Assembly: GCA_004556345.1 (NCBI GenBank)
Contig: SFHQ01000007.1
Coordinates: forward strand, 1-56,605
Length of the DNA stretch: 56,605 nt
Origin: Clostridiales bacterium
GTDB taxonomy: Bacteria > Bacillota > Clostridia > Oscillospirales > Oscillospiraceae
Direction: 5' to 3'
In this document: positions 6,003-14,786 of the stretch, one piece after another
How positions within the stretch are numbered: the stretch's first letter is position 1
Layout of the letters: each line of letters begins with the position of its first letter
Notes under the pieces: model-generated
Databases searched by the model: none
The model's input: only the letters and a program-made list of their open reading frames with translations
What the model was told of the DNA's origin: nothing
Program-made: the position numbers and the translations under genes

Positions 6003-7624
6003 GGGTTTGCGGAGCGTTTTTTTCGCCCGATCAGCGGCAGCTGTGCGACCTCCGCTTTTGTCAAAATGCCGGAGGCCAACACGAAAAGCACATACAACAC
6101 CGCGGCCAAGGGAATGGTGATGAGCAGCGCCCAACGGCTGGAGCCGATGAGATGGGTCAAGGCCGCGTGTCCCCAGTGGGCGGCGATGCCCATGAGCACG
6201 GCGCAGGCCAGGGGCTTCCAGAAGTAGCGCTTGGGGGCCAGGTCCATCGGCAGGGCCTTGAGCAGGCGCACAAGACAGATCGTGCAGGCCGTGGCATAGC
6301 ACCCCAGGGAACCGAAGGACGCGCCGTAGATATTGACCTGCGGCAGGCGGATGAGGGTCAGGTTCAGGGCCAGTTTCACCCCGATGCCGCACAGCAGCGC
6401 CTGGGCGGGGACGAAGACCAGGCCGAGGCCCTGTAAGCTCCCGTTGATGGTCTGCTCTAAGGCCATGAAGATCATGGCGACGGCCCCGATGGCCAGCAGG
6501 GACGCGCCTTGCGGGGCGTTGGGGTAGAGCAGGTGGTAGATCGGCCCGGCCAGGGAGATGAGCCCCGCTGCGCAGGGGAAGGCCAGCAGGACGGAAAGCA
6601 GGAGGGAGAAGGCGGCCTTGCTCTCTGCCTCCCGCCGCCGCCCGGCGGCCAAGGCCCCGGAGAGGGTGGGGACCAGGACCGTGGCCAGGGCGATGTTCAG
6701 GGCGAGGGGCAGATTTAATATAGTATCGCTTTTCGAGAGCATCCCGGCCAGGCGCACGGCTTCCTGGTTCAATGCCTCCGGCGTGGGCAGGCCCGGCTGA
6801 CCGGGGATGCCGTGGGCGTAGGCGGCGGCGATGCCGCGGGTGATGGTCGCCGTGTCGATGATACGACCGATGGCGATGACGATGGACCCCAGGGAGATGG
6901 GGATGGACACACTTAGGATCGTCCGGCAGAGAGAGCGGCGGGAGGGAATGGGCTCCATGGGCTTCCCGACCCCGGTGGGGCGGTGGCGGGTGTAGTACAG
7001 GGCGAGGTAGGCCACGCTGGCCCCGGTGGCGACGGTCGTGGCGAAGTTGGCCCCGGCGGACATGACCTGGGCGGAGGTGCCGGTGAGGGCCAGGATAAAG
7101 ACGATGGTCAGGACGGACTTAACGATCTGTTCCAGGACTTGGGAACGGCTGGTGGCGGTCACGCTGCCCAGGCCCAGGAAGTACCCCCGGATGACGGAGG
7201 AAACGCAGACCAGCATGATAGAGGGGGAGAGGGCCTGTAACGTCCCCTGGACGCCATCCATTTTAATGATATAGAGCGCGATAAAGTCCGCCCCGAAGAA
7301 CAAGGCCCCGGAGCAGACCAGGCCGATGCCAAAAAATAAGACCAACGCTGTGCGGAAAATGCGGTGGGCCTCGGCCCGGTGGCCTAGGGCGACCTGGGCG
7401 GAGACGAGTTTCGAGATGGCGTTGGGGATGCCCACGGAGGACAGAGAAAGCAGCAGGGTATAGATCTGAAACCCTGCCGTATAAAAACCGTTGCCAACGT
7501 CCCCAAAGCCGGGGACATTGGTGATGACGAGACGATAGACTAAGCCCGCCAGCTTGATGATGAGCTGGGAGACTGCCATGGTGAGTACCCCCGTGAGAAA
7601 GCGGGAGGTGGAGGATTTGGACAC
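5999..7624 (-). CDS. SpoVB/MurJ-type polysaccharide flippase
   Basis: A 541-residue multi-spanning membrane protein of the MATE-like MOP superfamily, the group of B. subtilis SpoVB and YtgP/Amj-redundant lipid II flippases. The N-terminus FLTGVLTMAVSQLIIKLAGLVYRL is shared by this group, followed by repeated hydrophobic helices, about 14 by eye. It probably moves lipid-linked cell-wall or spore-cortex precursors across the membrane. Translation starts at a GTG (7624) preceded by AAGGAG. A TATAAT at 7653-7658 on the minus strand with a poor -35 may drive it. I cannot tell SpoVB from other paralogues by sequence alone. Confidence 0.82.
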   Translation of the reverse strand: MSKSSTSRFLTGVLTMAVSQLIIKLAGLVYRLVITNVPGFGDVGNGFYTAGFQIYTLLLSLSSVGIPNAISKLVSAQVALGHRAEAHRIFRTALVLFFGIGLVCSGALFFGADFIALYIIKMDGVQGTLQALSPSIMLVCVSSVIRGYFLGLGSVTATSRSQVLEQIVKSVLTIVFILALTGTSAQVMSAGANFATTVATGASVAYLALYYTRHRPTGVGKPMEPIPSRRSLCRTILSVSIPISLGSIVIAIGRIIDTATITRGIAAAYAHGIPGQPGLPTPEALNQEAVRLAGMLSKSDTILNLPLALNIALATVLVPTLSGALAAGRRREAESKAAFSLLLSVLLAFPCAAGLISLAGPIYHLLYPNAPQGASLLAIGAVAMIFMALEQTINGSLQGLGLVFVPAQALLCGIGVKLALNLTLIRLPQVNIYGASFGSLGCYATACTICLVRLLKALPMDLAPKRYFWKPLACAVLMGIAAHWGHAALTHLIGSSRWALLITIPLAAVLYVLFVLASGILTKAEVAQLPLIGRKKRSANP

Positions 7625-7716
7625 GCGCGATCAACTCCTTCCGAACAAGCGGATTATACCATAGGAGAGGGGGGAAAGAATAGAGCGGAGTAAAATTTTG
7701 TTCCCCGCTTTCTCAG

Positions 7717-7745
7717 TTGCGCAGGGGAAGAAAACGTGGTAAGAT
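7717..7745 (+). promoter_or_regulatory. candidate promoter of prmA
   Basis: TTGCGC (7717-7722), 17-base spacer and TAAGAT (7740-7745), 75 bases upstream of the prmA start. Confidence 0.55.
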
Positions 7746-7819
7746 GTGGGCAACTGAAAAGAACGTAGTTGAGGGAGCGGCAAAGCGCCCCTTGACATAA
7801 GAAACCAGGAGGAACCCCC

Positions 7820-8764
7820 ATGGACAGTATGTGGCTGGAAGTGATCTTAAACGTAAAAGCCGAAGAGATGGACGCCCTGTGCGCTACGCTCATCGCCAAC
7901 GGCGTGCCCGGATTGGCGGTGGAGGAAGAGGAAGAGTTCCGGGCTTTCCTGGAGGAAAACCGGCAGTATTGGGACTATGTGGACGACGAGCTCATGGAGC
8001 AGATGAAGGGCGTCTCCCGCGTGAAGTTCTATGTGACGGACGACGCCGACGGGAAGAAACAGTTGGCCGGTTATTTGCAGGACGTCGACCTGCCCTACAC
8101 GACCGTGCCCCTGCGGGAGTATGACTGGGCCCACAGCTGGCAGAAGTATTACCGCCCTCTGGCCGTGGGGGAGAAGCTGTACATTGTGCCGGAGTGGGAG
8201 CGGGACACCGCGGAGATCCCTGCGGGTGTGACGCGGCTGCTGATGAATCCGGGCCTGACGTTCGGGACCGGTTCCCATGCCTCCACGCAGCTTTGTCTGG
8301 AGGGCGTGGAGGCCCACACGAAGCCCAATGACCTGGTGCTGGACCTGGGCTGCGGCAGCGGGATCCTGGCCATTGCCGCCCTGTGCCTGGGGGCGCGGTT
8401 CGCCACCGGCGTGGACATTGACCCCAAGGCCGTGGACGTAGCGTATGAGAACGCCGCCCTCAACGGCATCGGGAAGGACCGCTGCCGGTTTTTGGCGGGC
8501 AACGTGCTGGCGGACCAGCCTCTGGTCAACGAGCTGGCGCAGGAGAAGGCGGATCTGGTGCTGGCGAACATCGTGGCGGATGTCATCATCCCCCTGGCCC
8601 CGGTGGTGCCCCGGCTGCTGAAGGAGGACGGCGTGTTCCTCTGCTCCGGCATCATCGACACCCGCGGCGACGAGGTGGCGGCGGCCCTGGAAGCTGCCGG
8701 ACTGCACGTCATCCGCCGGAGAGAAAAGACCGGCTGGATCGCCCTGGAAGCCAAACAGAAATGA
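7820..8764 (+). CDS. prmA: ribosomal protein L11 methyltransferase
   Basis: A 314-residue SAM-dependent methyltransferase that trimethylates ribosomal protein L11. The N-terminal L11-recognition domain is followed by the SAM site: GTGSHASTQLCLEGVE, then VLDLGCGSGILAIAA, then GVDIDPKAV, and the catalytic-loop LANIVADVI. AGGAGG precedes the ATG by seven bases. Its stop overlaps the start of the next gene (ATGA), so the two are co-translated. Confidence 0.93.
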   Translation: MDSMWLEVILNVKAEEMDALCATLIANGVPGLAVEEEEEFRAFLEENRQYWDYVDDELMEQMKGVSRVKFYVTDDADGKKQLAGYLQDVDLPYTTVPLREYDWAHSWQKYYRPLAVGEKLYIVPEWERDTAEIPAGVTRLLMNPGLTFGTGSHASTQLCLEGVEAHTKPNDLVLDLGCGSGILAIAALCLGARFATGVDIDPKAVDVAYENAALNGIGKDRCRFLAGNVLADQPLVNELAQEKADLVLANIVADVIIPLAPVVPRLLKEDGVFLCSGIIDTRGDEVAAALEAAGLHVIRRREKTGWIALEAKQK

Positions 8765-9897
8765 GCCAGGCGAACATGAGCGGCAAGACAGCGAATATGA
8801 CGGCGACCGCCGTTGTGCGCCCCCTGGTCCTGGACCCCGACCGGCGGACGATGATCATCAGCGACATCCACGGCAACCTGCCCTTTCTCAAGGGCCTGCT
8901 GCGAAAAGTGGGGTACACGAAGGACGATGTGCTCATCATTCTGGGGGACATTTTGGAAAAGTCTGTCCACGGGTTGGAGACGCTGCATTACCTCATGGAG
9001 CTGAGCCGGACGAACACCGTCTATTTCGTCCAGGGCAACTGCGAGGACGTGACCCTGTCCTTCCTGCGTGGGAGCTGGCCGGATGAGGTTTGTCTGCGCT
9101 ACGGGTCCATGTGGGGGGATAAGTGTGCCTGGGTGTCCATGGCCCATCAGGTGGGGATGGAGATCCAGGACCCGAAGCATTACCCGGCCATTCGGGCGGC
9201 CATCGAGAAGCGTTTCCCGGAGGAGCTGGAATTTTTGCGGGCCATGCCGCAGATCTTGGTCAACGACGACTATCTGCTCGTCCACGGCGGCGTGCCGCGG
9301 GAGACGGACTTAGAGCATCTCAACGCCCACAACTGCATGAAAAACGACAACTTTCTGAACCAGGGCTATGCGTTCCGGCGCTGGGTGGTGGTGGGCCACT
9401 GGCCGGTGAGCTTGTACCACCGGCACGTCCCCACCTCCCGCCCCCTGCTCCTGCCGGACCGGCACATCGCCAGCATCGACGGCGGCTGCACGCTGAAGGC
9501 CGACGGCCAGCTCAACGCCCTCATCTTACCGGCCCAGCCGGGGGGTGCGTTCCGCTATGTGGCCTACGACGGGTTCCCGGTGATGACGGCCCAGGCGGAC
9601 CAGGAAGCCTCTGACAACTCCATCAATATCCGCTGGGGACACAGCTTGTTGGAGGTCCTGCGGAAGGGAGAAGAGTTCTCGCTTTGCCGCCACATCGAGA
9701 CGGGGCGGGAGCTGGACATCCTCACTGAATTTCTCCGCCAGGGACCGGAGGGGACCTACTGCCTGGACACCACGGACTACGAGCTGCCCGTTTCTGCGGG
9801 CCAGCGCCTGGCGATCATCCGCCGGACGACGCGGGGAGCCTTGGCGAAAAAGGACGGGGCGACCGGCTGGTACCGGGGAGACCTGAAAACATTGTGA
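8761..9897 (+). CDS. metallophosphoesterase (calcineurin-like)
   Basis: A 378-residue protein with an N-terminal calcineurin-like phosphoesterase domain. Metal-binding motifs are in order: SDIHGN, LGDILEKS, QGNCED (in place of the usual GNHE), LVHGG and GHW. The C-terminal 120 residues form an extra domain I do not recognise. The substrate cannot be read from sequence; related enzymes act on serine/threonine phosphates or dinucleotide polyphosphates. The start overlaps prmA by four bases, giving a two-gene operon. Confidence 0.75.
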   Translation: MSQANMSGKTANMTATAVVRPLVLDPDRRTMIISDIHGNLPFLKGLLRKVGYTKDDVLIILGDILEKSVHGLETLHYLMELSRTNTVYFVQGNCEDVTLSFLRGSWPDEVCLRYGSMWGDKCAWVSMAHQVGMEIQDPKHYPAIRAAIEKRFPEELEFLRAMPQILVNDDYLLVHGGVPRETDLEHLNAHNCMKNDNFLNQGYAFRRWVVVGHWPVSLYHRHVPTSRPLLLPDRHIASIDGGCTLKADGQLNALILPAQPGGAFRYVAYDGFPVMTAQADQEASDNSINIRWGHSLLEVLRKGEEFSLCRHIETGRELDILTEFLRQGPEGTYCLDTTDYELPVSAGQRLAIIRRTTRGALAKKDGATGWYRGDLKTL

Positions 9898-9920
9898 GAA
9901 CAGGAACCATCCGATCGGCG

Positions 9921-9949
9921 GGACACCCCCTTGACAGAAGGGGGTGTCC
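9921..9949. repeat. 12-bp inverted repeat enclosing the folT -35 box
   Basis: Perfect arms GGACACCCCCTT (9921-9932) and AAGGGGGTGTCC (9938-9949) with a five-base loop. The -35 TTGACA of the folT promoter begins in the left arm and ends in the loop. No T run follows, so it is not a standard terminator. It could be an operator, or a stabilising hairpin at the 3' end of the upstream mRNA. Confidence 0.7.
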
Positions 9950-9959
9950 ATGTTATAAC
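9931..9959 (+). promoter_or_regulatory. promoter of folT-folC
   Basis: TTGACA (9931-9936), 17-base spacer and TATAAC (9954-9959), about 30 bases upstream of the riboswitch aptamer. Confidence 0.82.
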
Positions 9960-9992
9960 CTAAAGCATGCACCCGCTCCGGGTGCCGCTTCA

Positions 9993-10089
9993 AGCAGAGT
10001 AGGAGATCAGGCGTCAAGTGCCCACTGGACGGGGAGTTGCCAGAGGGACGAAGGGGATACCCGCGGTCTGATCTCCGCATCCCGCTGCT
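9993..10089 (+). promoter_or_regulatory. tetrahydrofolate (THF) riboswitch aptamer
   Basis: Strong match to the THF riboswitch. The closing stem pairs AGCAG near 9993 with CTGCT near 10085. The conserved strands AGTAGGAGATCAGGCGTCAAGTG and GGTCTGATCTCCGCATCCCGCTG are both present, read here in parts. The gene downstream is the folate transporter component folT, a known THF-riboswitch target. Binding of reduced folates is expected to switch off folT-folC. Confidence 0.92.
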
Positions 10090-10101
10090 ACATATAGGCC
10101 C

Positions 10102-10154
10102 TGCCGAAAGACATCCTCTATGTGGCAACACTATTTTTGAGGAGGTCTTTTTTT
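10102..10154 (+). terminator. THF riboswitch expression platform
   Basis: The stem AGACATCCTC (10109-10118) / GAGGAGGTCT (10139-10148) has one mismatch and is followed by seven Ts. Its downstream arm includes the folT ribosome binding site (GAGGAGG), so the hairpin can end transcription and also hide the start. A competing fold pairs TGCC and ACAT (10102-10105, 10111-10114) with ATGT and GGCA (10119-10127), which would free the downstream arm. Confidence 0.7.
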
Positions 10155-10155
10155 C

Positions 10156-10713
10156 ATGCCCAAATCGTCATTCTTTTCCCCCCGCCGCCTGGCCCTGCTG
10201 GCCATGCTGACGGCGGCAAGCATCGTGCTGTCCCGGCTGTGTGTGATCTATCTCACCCCGACCCTTCGGGTGGAGTTCGGCAACCTTCCTGTTTTTCTGG
10301 CGGGTCTGTTCCTTGGCCCTGCCAGCGGGGTCATCGTAGGCGGCCTGGCAGATGTGCTGGGGGCAACCCTGTCTGGAGTGGTATATTGTCCGCCCCTGAC
10401 TCTGGCTGCCATGTTCATCGGCCTGCTGGCTGGTCTGCTGCGCCGGTGGGTGCTGGCCAAGCCGAGCTTTTGGAAGAGCTGGTCCCTGACCCTGCTGGCC
10501 GATGTGCTGGCCAAAATGCTGTGGACGACGTATTGGCTCACGGTGCTGTATGGCACCGGCTTTTTGCCGCTGCTGGCTGTGCGGGTGCCGCTGTATCTTG
10601 GCGTCTCGCTGGTTGAGGGCTTTGTGGTCTTCCGGCTGGTGAAGTCCGGGGCCTTCCGGCGGTTCTGTCAGCTGCAGCCTCTGCCGCAGACGGTCCCAAG
10701 TACAAGCAAATGA
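10156..10713 (+). CDS. folT: folate ECF transporter S component
   Basis: A 185-residue membrane protein with about six hydrophobic helices. It is the substrate-binding S subunit of an energy-coupling-factor transporter for folate. Features include the N-terminal LALLAMLTAASIVLSR, a helix surface the family uses to contact the ECF-T subunit, and LRVEFGNLPVFLAGLFLGP, which is typical of FolT. The shared EcfA/EcfT energising module is not in this window. The upstream THF riboswitch and downstream folC confirm the folate role. Confidence 0.92.
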   Translation: MPKSSFFSPRRLALLAMLTAASIVLSRLCVIYLTPTLRVEFGNLPVFLAGLFLGPASGVIVGGLADVLGATLSGVVYCPPLTLAAMFIGLLAGLLRRWVLAKPSFWKSWSLTLLADVLAKMLWTTYWLTVLYGTGFLPLLAVRVPLYLGVSLVEGFVVFRLVKSGAFRRFCQLQPLPQTVPSTSK

Positions 10714-10735
10714 GTAAATGAGAGGTTGTGTGAGG

Positions 10736-12013
10736 ATGACATATTCAGAAGCTTTGGATTGGCTGGAGCAAGTGGGTCGGGGCGGTTCCCGCCTGGGCCT
10801 GGACCGGGTGAGAGACTACCTGACCAGGCTGGGTGCCCCGCAGGATCAGATCCCCATGATCCATGTGGCGGGCACCAATGGCAAAGGCTCCGTTTCCGCC
10901 TGCCTGTCTGCCATCCTGACCCAGGCGGGCTATCGGGTCGGCCTGTACACCTCGCCCCATTTGGACCGCTTCAACGAGCGCTTCCGTATCCGGGGAGAGG
11001 AGATCTCCGATGCGGCCTTTGCCGACCTGGTCAGCCAGGGGCGGGCCGTGTGGGAGACGATGGAGGACAAGCCCACGGAATTTGAAGTCATCACGGCCTT
11101 GGCCTTTCTTTACTTCGCCCAGTCTGCCTGCGACCTGGTGGTGCTGGAGGTGGGACTTGGCGGGCGGCTGGACGCCACCAACGTGATCCCCACCCCGCTG
11201 GCGGCGGTCATCACCAAGCTGGGCCTGGACCACACCGCCGAGTTGGGGGATACCCTGGCCCAGATCGCCTATGAAAAGGCAGGAATCGTCAAGCCCGGCG
11301 GCTGGGTCGTGTTAGACGGGCGGAACACAGAGGTCCTGGAGCAGCTTCAGCAGCTCTGCCGGGAACGAGCTTGTTCTACCGCCATCACCCGACCGGACCA
11401 GCTGACCGTCTCTCGGCAGGACATCACAGGAAGTACCTTTTCCTATGGCCCTTGGCGGGACCTCCGCCTTACCCTGGCGGGGTCTTATCAGCCCGGTAAC
11501 GCCGCCCTCGCCCTGGAGACGGTGGAGGTGCTCCGGGCACAGGGCTGGTCTGTCTCGGATGACGCAGTCCGGGCAGGCCTGGCCGCTGTCCGGTGGCCGG
11601 GGCGGTTTGAGCTGCTCTGCCAGGACCCCATTTTTCTGCTGGATGGGGCCCACAATCCCGATGGGGTCTGGGCAGCCGTCGAGAGCCTGTCCGCCTGCTT
11701 TCCCGGCCAGAAGCTGCGGCTGCTGGTGGGCTTTCTGGCCGACAAAGACATCCCCGGCATGGTGGCGCAGCTGGCGCCCCTGGCCCAGGAGCTTCTGGTC
11801 ATCACCCCGCCCTCTCCCCGGGCGATGGAGGAGGAAGACCTGGTCAAGACCCTGGCCCGGACGTTCCCGGCGCCAGTGAAAGGCTTTGCCAGCATCCGGG
11901 CTGCGGTGGACTACGCCTTTGCCACGGCCCGGCCGGGGGAGCGTTTCTGCGCCCTGGGGTCCCTCTACTCTGCTGGGACCATCCGCCAGGCGGTGCAGGC
12001 GGCCCGCCCCTGA
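10736..12013 (+). CDS. folC: folylpolyglutamate synthase / dihydrofolate synthase
   Basis: A 425-residue ATP-dependent ligase that adds glutamate to (dihydro)folates, retaining them in the cell. The P-loop is HVAGTNGKGSVS, followed by GLYTSPHLDRFNERFRI, VLEVGLGGRLDATNV and, in the C-terminal domain, LDGAHNPDG. I chose the ATG at 10736 (MTYSEALDWL), as in close homologues. An in-frame ATG at 10718 would add six residues but has a poorer binding site. It lies 22 bases after folT under the same riboswitch. Confidence 0.94.
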   Translation: MTYSEALDWLEQVGRGGSRLGLDRVRDYLTRLGAPQDQIPMIHVAGTNGKGSVSACLSAILTQAGYRVGLYTSPHLDRFNERFRIRGEEISDAAFADLVSQGRAVWETMEDKPTEFEVITALAFLYFAQSACDLVVLEVGLGGRLDATNVIPTPLAAVITKLGLDHTAELGDTLAQIAYEKAGIVKPGGWVVLDGRNTEVLEQLQQLCRERACSTAITRPDQLTVSRQDITGSTFSYGPWRDLRLTLAGSYQPGNAALALETVEVLRAQGWSVSDDAVRAGLAAVRWPGRFELLCQDPIFLLDGAHNPDGVWAAVESLSACFPGQKLRLLVGFLADKDIPGMVAQLAPLAQELLVITPPSPRAMEEEDLVKTLARTFPAPVKGFASIRAAVDYAFATARPGERFCALGSLYSAGTIRQAVQAARP

Positions 12014-12035
12014 TCCAAACCAAGCGATCACACAA

Positions 12036-12077
12036 GAACACCCTGAAGTGCTTCGTGCAGGAGACTTCAGGGTGTTC
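12036..12077 (+). terminator. terminator after folC
   Basis: 14-bp stem GAACACCCTGAAGT / ACTTCAGGGTGTTC. A T-rich tract (GTTTACTCATTTTTTATT) follows and runs into the end of the convergent LuxR-type gene. Confidence 0.85.
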
Positions 12078-12090
12078 GTTTACTCATTTT

Positions 12091-13257
12091 TTATTGTGGC
12101 TTCGCCTGTTCCTTCAGGATGGGCTGTAAGTGCATGAGCAGGTCTACTTTGTTGTTGACCTCGAATTTTTTGTAGATGTTGGCGATGTGGGTGCGGACGG
12201 TGTAGATGCTGATGTGCAGCTCCTCGGCGATCTGCTCGTTCTTTTTGCCGGAGGCTAAGTAGTAGACGATGCGCCGCTCCTGCTGGGTGAGGGTGTTGTA
12301 GGGGTGATCGACGCTCTTGGGCAGCTCCTTGGTCTGGCAGGTGATGAGCATGAGGTGCCAGGTCTGGATGAGGCCGGCGGAGCTGGAGGAGAGGAAGGAC
12401 GTGTGATAAAACGTGATGTCCCCGGCCAGGGAGGTGATGGTCTGGCTGGTGCTGCCCTGGGTGGTCAGGCGCTCGCTGATCTCGTTGATCATGGTCTGGA
12501 CCTCCCGGAACTTGGCGTCTCCCTGGTAGTTGCTGCGGAGGAAGTGGCCGTGGCTGTGGCGATATTGCTCCCAGAAGACCTTGCTGATGTGCTGGGCGGC
12601 CTTGTTGGTCTGCAAGACGGTCATGTCCTGGTTGAGCAGGACAGCTCCGGTCTTGATGTCCTGGAAAAACAGCTGAAAACAGTCGTGGAACCGGGCCTCA
12701 CCGGTGTGGCGGAGGTAGTTTTGGTAGTTGGCCTCCACAAGCTCCGATAAATACTCTAAGGGCTCCCGGTCCTCTTCTTGGAACGGTCCCTCTTCTTTGG
12801 AGTGGAACAGGCCCATCGAACCGATGACGCGTTCGCCTAAGTAGAAAAAGAGAACGGCTTGATAGTATAGATTTTCCGACATCATGTGGATGCCGTAGGG
12901 CGTGTGCTCATACTCCTCAAAGGGCATGATGTCTTCGGTAAAGATCACCCGCTTCCCCTTGAGATGCTCCGGCAGGGAGGAGTGGCGGAAGATATCTTCC
13001 TTATAGACGTGGTCCTTGTAGTCGTACATGGGGCCGTAGCGCAGGCCGTAGGTGATGTAGTTGCTCAGGCTGCTGCCCCGCCGCGGAAAGGAGCCGGGGA
13101 AGGCAGAGTAATAATACGGGAAAAAGATACCGCGGCGAAAGCCGAAGTGCTTGTCAAACAGGGTCAGCACTTTTTTGGGGAAGTTTTCACTGTCTTTGGC
13201 GAGGTCCAGGGAGAACCGCAGTACCGGCGCCTCCCAAGCCTCTGGTAGGTTTGGCAT
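12091..13257 (-). CDS. LuxR-type transcription regulator
   Basis: A 388-residue regulator. A LuxR/NarL-type helix-turn-helix occupies about residues 320-375 (LTQQERRIVYYLASGKKNEQIAEELHI..., TVRTHIANIYKKF). The N-terminal 310 residues look like a GAF/PAS-type sensory region (around LNQDMTVLQTNKAAQHIS); there is no receiver domain. It is transcribed away from the thiolase gene, and the two promoters are only about 55 bases apart, so it may regulate the thiolase. The signal is unknown. AAAGGAG lies upstream of the ATG. Confidence 0.78.
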   Translation of the reverse strand: MPNLPEAWEAPVLRFSLDLAKDSENFPKKVLTLFDKHFGFRRGIFFPYYYSAFPGSFPRRGSSLSNYITYGLRYGPMYDYKDHVYKEDIFRHSSLPEHLKGKRVIFTEDIMPFEEYEHTPYGIHMMSENLYYQAVLFFYLGERVIGSMGLFHSKEEGPFQEEDREPLEYLSELVEANYQNYLRHTGEARFHDCFQLFFQDIKTGAVLLNQDMTVLQTNKAAQHISKVFWEQYRHSHGHFLRSNYQGDAKFREVQTMINEISERLTTQGSTSQTITSLAGDITFYHTSFLSSSSAGLIQTWHLMLITCQTKELPKSVDHPYNTLTQQERRIVYYLASGKKNEQIAEELHISIYTVRTHIANIYKKFEVNNKVDLLMHLQPILKEQAKPQ

Positions 13258-13336
13258 GGTCTATCAGGCTCCTTTGTTTCGGCAGATGAAGTAAAACTTG
13301 CATAAGCTTTCTGCCGAAAATTCTTCTTTTTCTCTT

Positions 13337-13365
13337 ATTATACGCAGTTTGCACTATGAAATCAA
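13337..13365 (-). promoter_or_regulatory. promoter of the LuxR-type regulator
   Basis: TTGATT (13360-13365), 17-base spacer and TATAAT (13337-13342) on the minus strand, followed by an 80-base leader. Confidence 0.8.
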
Positions 13366-13419
13366 TCCCACTACATACAAAAGTATCAGAAGAATTTCTA
13401 AAATTTTTCAAAGGGTGCC

Positions 13420-13447
13420 TTGACAATACCCCCGTTCGGTGTATAAT
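13420..13447 (+). promoter_or_regulatory. promoter of the thiolase gene
   Basis: TTGACA (13420-13425), 16-base spacer and TATAAT (13442-13447). Both boxes match consensus perfectly, consistent with strong expression. Confidence 0.87.
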
Positions 13448-13525
13448 ATAGCTACCCTAAGGAATGAATCAGTGCATTTTAGTATAAAATGACCAAATAT
13501 AAGACAGTACAGGAGGATACCTCAA

Positions 13526-14755
13526 ATGCAAACCAAAGATGTAGTTATTGTCAGCGCCTGTCGTACCGCCATCGGTAAGTTCCAGGGCCAGTTCAAGGAT
13601 GTCTCCGCCAGAGAGCTGGCAATTACCGCTGGTAAGGAAGCCATTCGCCGCGCAGGCATCGACATTAACACCATCGACGAGATCGTCATGGGTGAGTGCT
13701 ATCTCGGCATGCAGGGTTCTCTGCCCGCACGTCAGGTCTCCATGCGGATCGGTCTGCCCGTTGAGAGCAGCGCCGTGACCGTCAACCAGAACTGCGCTTC
13801 CGGTATGCGTGCTCTGGAGATCGCCTGCAGCAACATCCAGCTGGGCAAGACCGAGATCGGCCTGGTCGTCGGCACCGAGAACATGACCCAGGCTCCCTTC
13901 ATGCTCCCCAAGGCTCGTATGGGCTATCGTATGGGCGGCATCCCCACCGAGGGCGGCGCAGAGCTGTATGACAGCCTGATCCACGACGCTCTGTATGACG
14001 CTCTGGTCCCCGGCCACATGGGCGTGACCGCCGATAACGTGGCAAAGCTGTGCGGCGTGACCCGTCAGCAGTGCGACGAGCTGGCCGTCATCAGCCACAA
14101 CCGCGCCTGCGCCGCTATCGACGAGGGCAAGTTCAAGGACGAGATCGTTCCCGTCATTGTCCATAACAAGAAGAAGGGCGACATCGTCATCGACACCGAC
14201 GAGCACCCCATCCGCGGCTGCAACTATGAGACGCTGTCCAAGATGAAGGCCGTCTTCACTCCCGACGGTGTCACCACCGCCGCCAACGCTTCCGGCATCA
14301 ACGACGCTGCTGCTGCTGTGATCGTGATGTCCGCCGACAAGGCCAAGGAGCTGGGTCTGAAGCCCATGGCCAAGATGATCAACATGTGTTCTGCCGGCGT
14401 CGAGCCCAAGTACATGGGCATTGGCCCCGCTTACGCCATCCCCAAGTGCCTGAAGGGTGCTGACATGGACTTCAACGACGTGGACTACTGGGAGATCAAC
14501 GAGGCTTTCGCTGCACAGTTCCTGGGTGTCGGCGTGAAGCTGAAGGAAGAGCACGGCTGGACGGTCGACATGGACAAGACCAACGCCAACGGTTCCGGTA
14601 TCTCCCTGGGCCACCCCATCGGCTGCACCGGCCTGCGGATCATCGTCTCCATGCTGTATGAAATGGAGCGCCGCGGCGCTACCATCGGCGGCGCTTCCCT
14701 GTGCGTCGGCGGCGGCCCCGCTATGGCTTCCCTGTGGACCCGTAAGGTTGACTGA
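13526..14755 (+). CDS. thlA: acetyl-CoA acetyltransferase (thiolase)
   Basis: A 409-residue thiolase that condenses two acetyl-CoA to acetoacetyl-CoA, the first step toward butyryl-CoA in anaerobic fermenters. Active-site landmarks are present: nucleophile Cys in NQNCASGM, NEAFAAQF, the catalytic His in GHPIGCTG and the second Cys in CVGGG. Codon choice is visibly more uniform than in neighbours (many GCT, GGT and CGT codons), fitting a highly expressed metabolic gene. No other butyrate-pathway genes lie nearby. The gene is monocistronic, with its own promoter and terminator. Confidence 0.94.
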   Translation: MQTKDVVIVSACRTAIGKFQGQFKDVSARELAITAGKEAIRRAGIDINTIDEIVMGECYLGMQGSLPARQVSMRIGLPVESSAVTVNQNCASGMRALEIACSNIQLGKTEIGLVVGTENMTQAPFMLPKARMGYRMGGIPTEGGAELYDSLIHDALYDALVPGHMGVTADNVAKLCGVTRQQCDELAVISHNRACAAIDEGKFKDEIVPVIVHNKKKGDIVIDTDEHPIRGCNYETLSKMKAVFTPDGVTTAANASGINDAAAAVIVMSADKAKELGLKPMAKMINMCSAGVEPKYMGIGPAYAIPKCLKGADMDFNDVDYWEINEAFAAQFLGVGVKLKEEHGWTVDMDKTNANGSGISLGHPIGCTGLRIIVSMLYEMERRGATIGGASLCVGGGPAMASLWTRKVD

Positions 14756-14786
14756 GAAGTATCCTCTGTCTGAATATAAGCTGATC

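Noticed and set aside
9921..9949. Intrinsic terminator of the phosphoesterase gene.
   Set aside because: The hairpin is strong but lacks any T run, and its loop coincides with the -35 box of the folT promoter; I list it as an inverted repeat instead.
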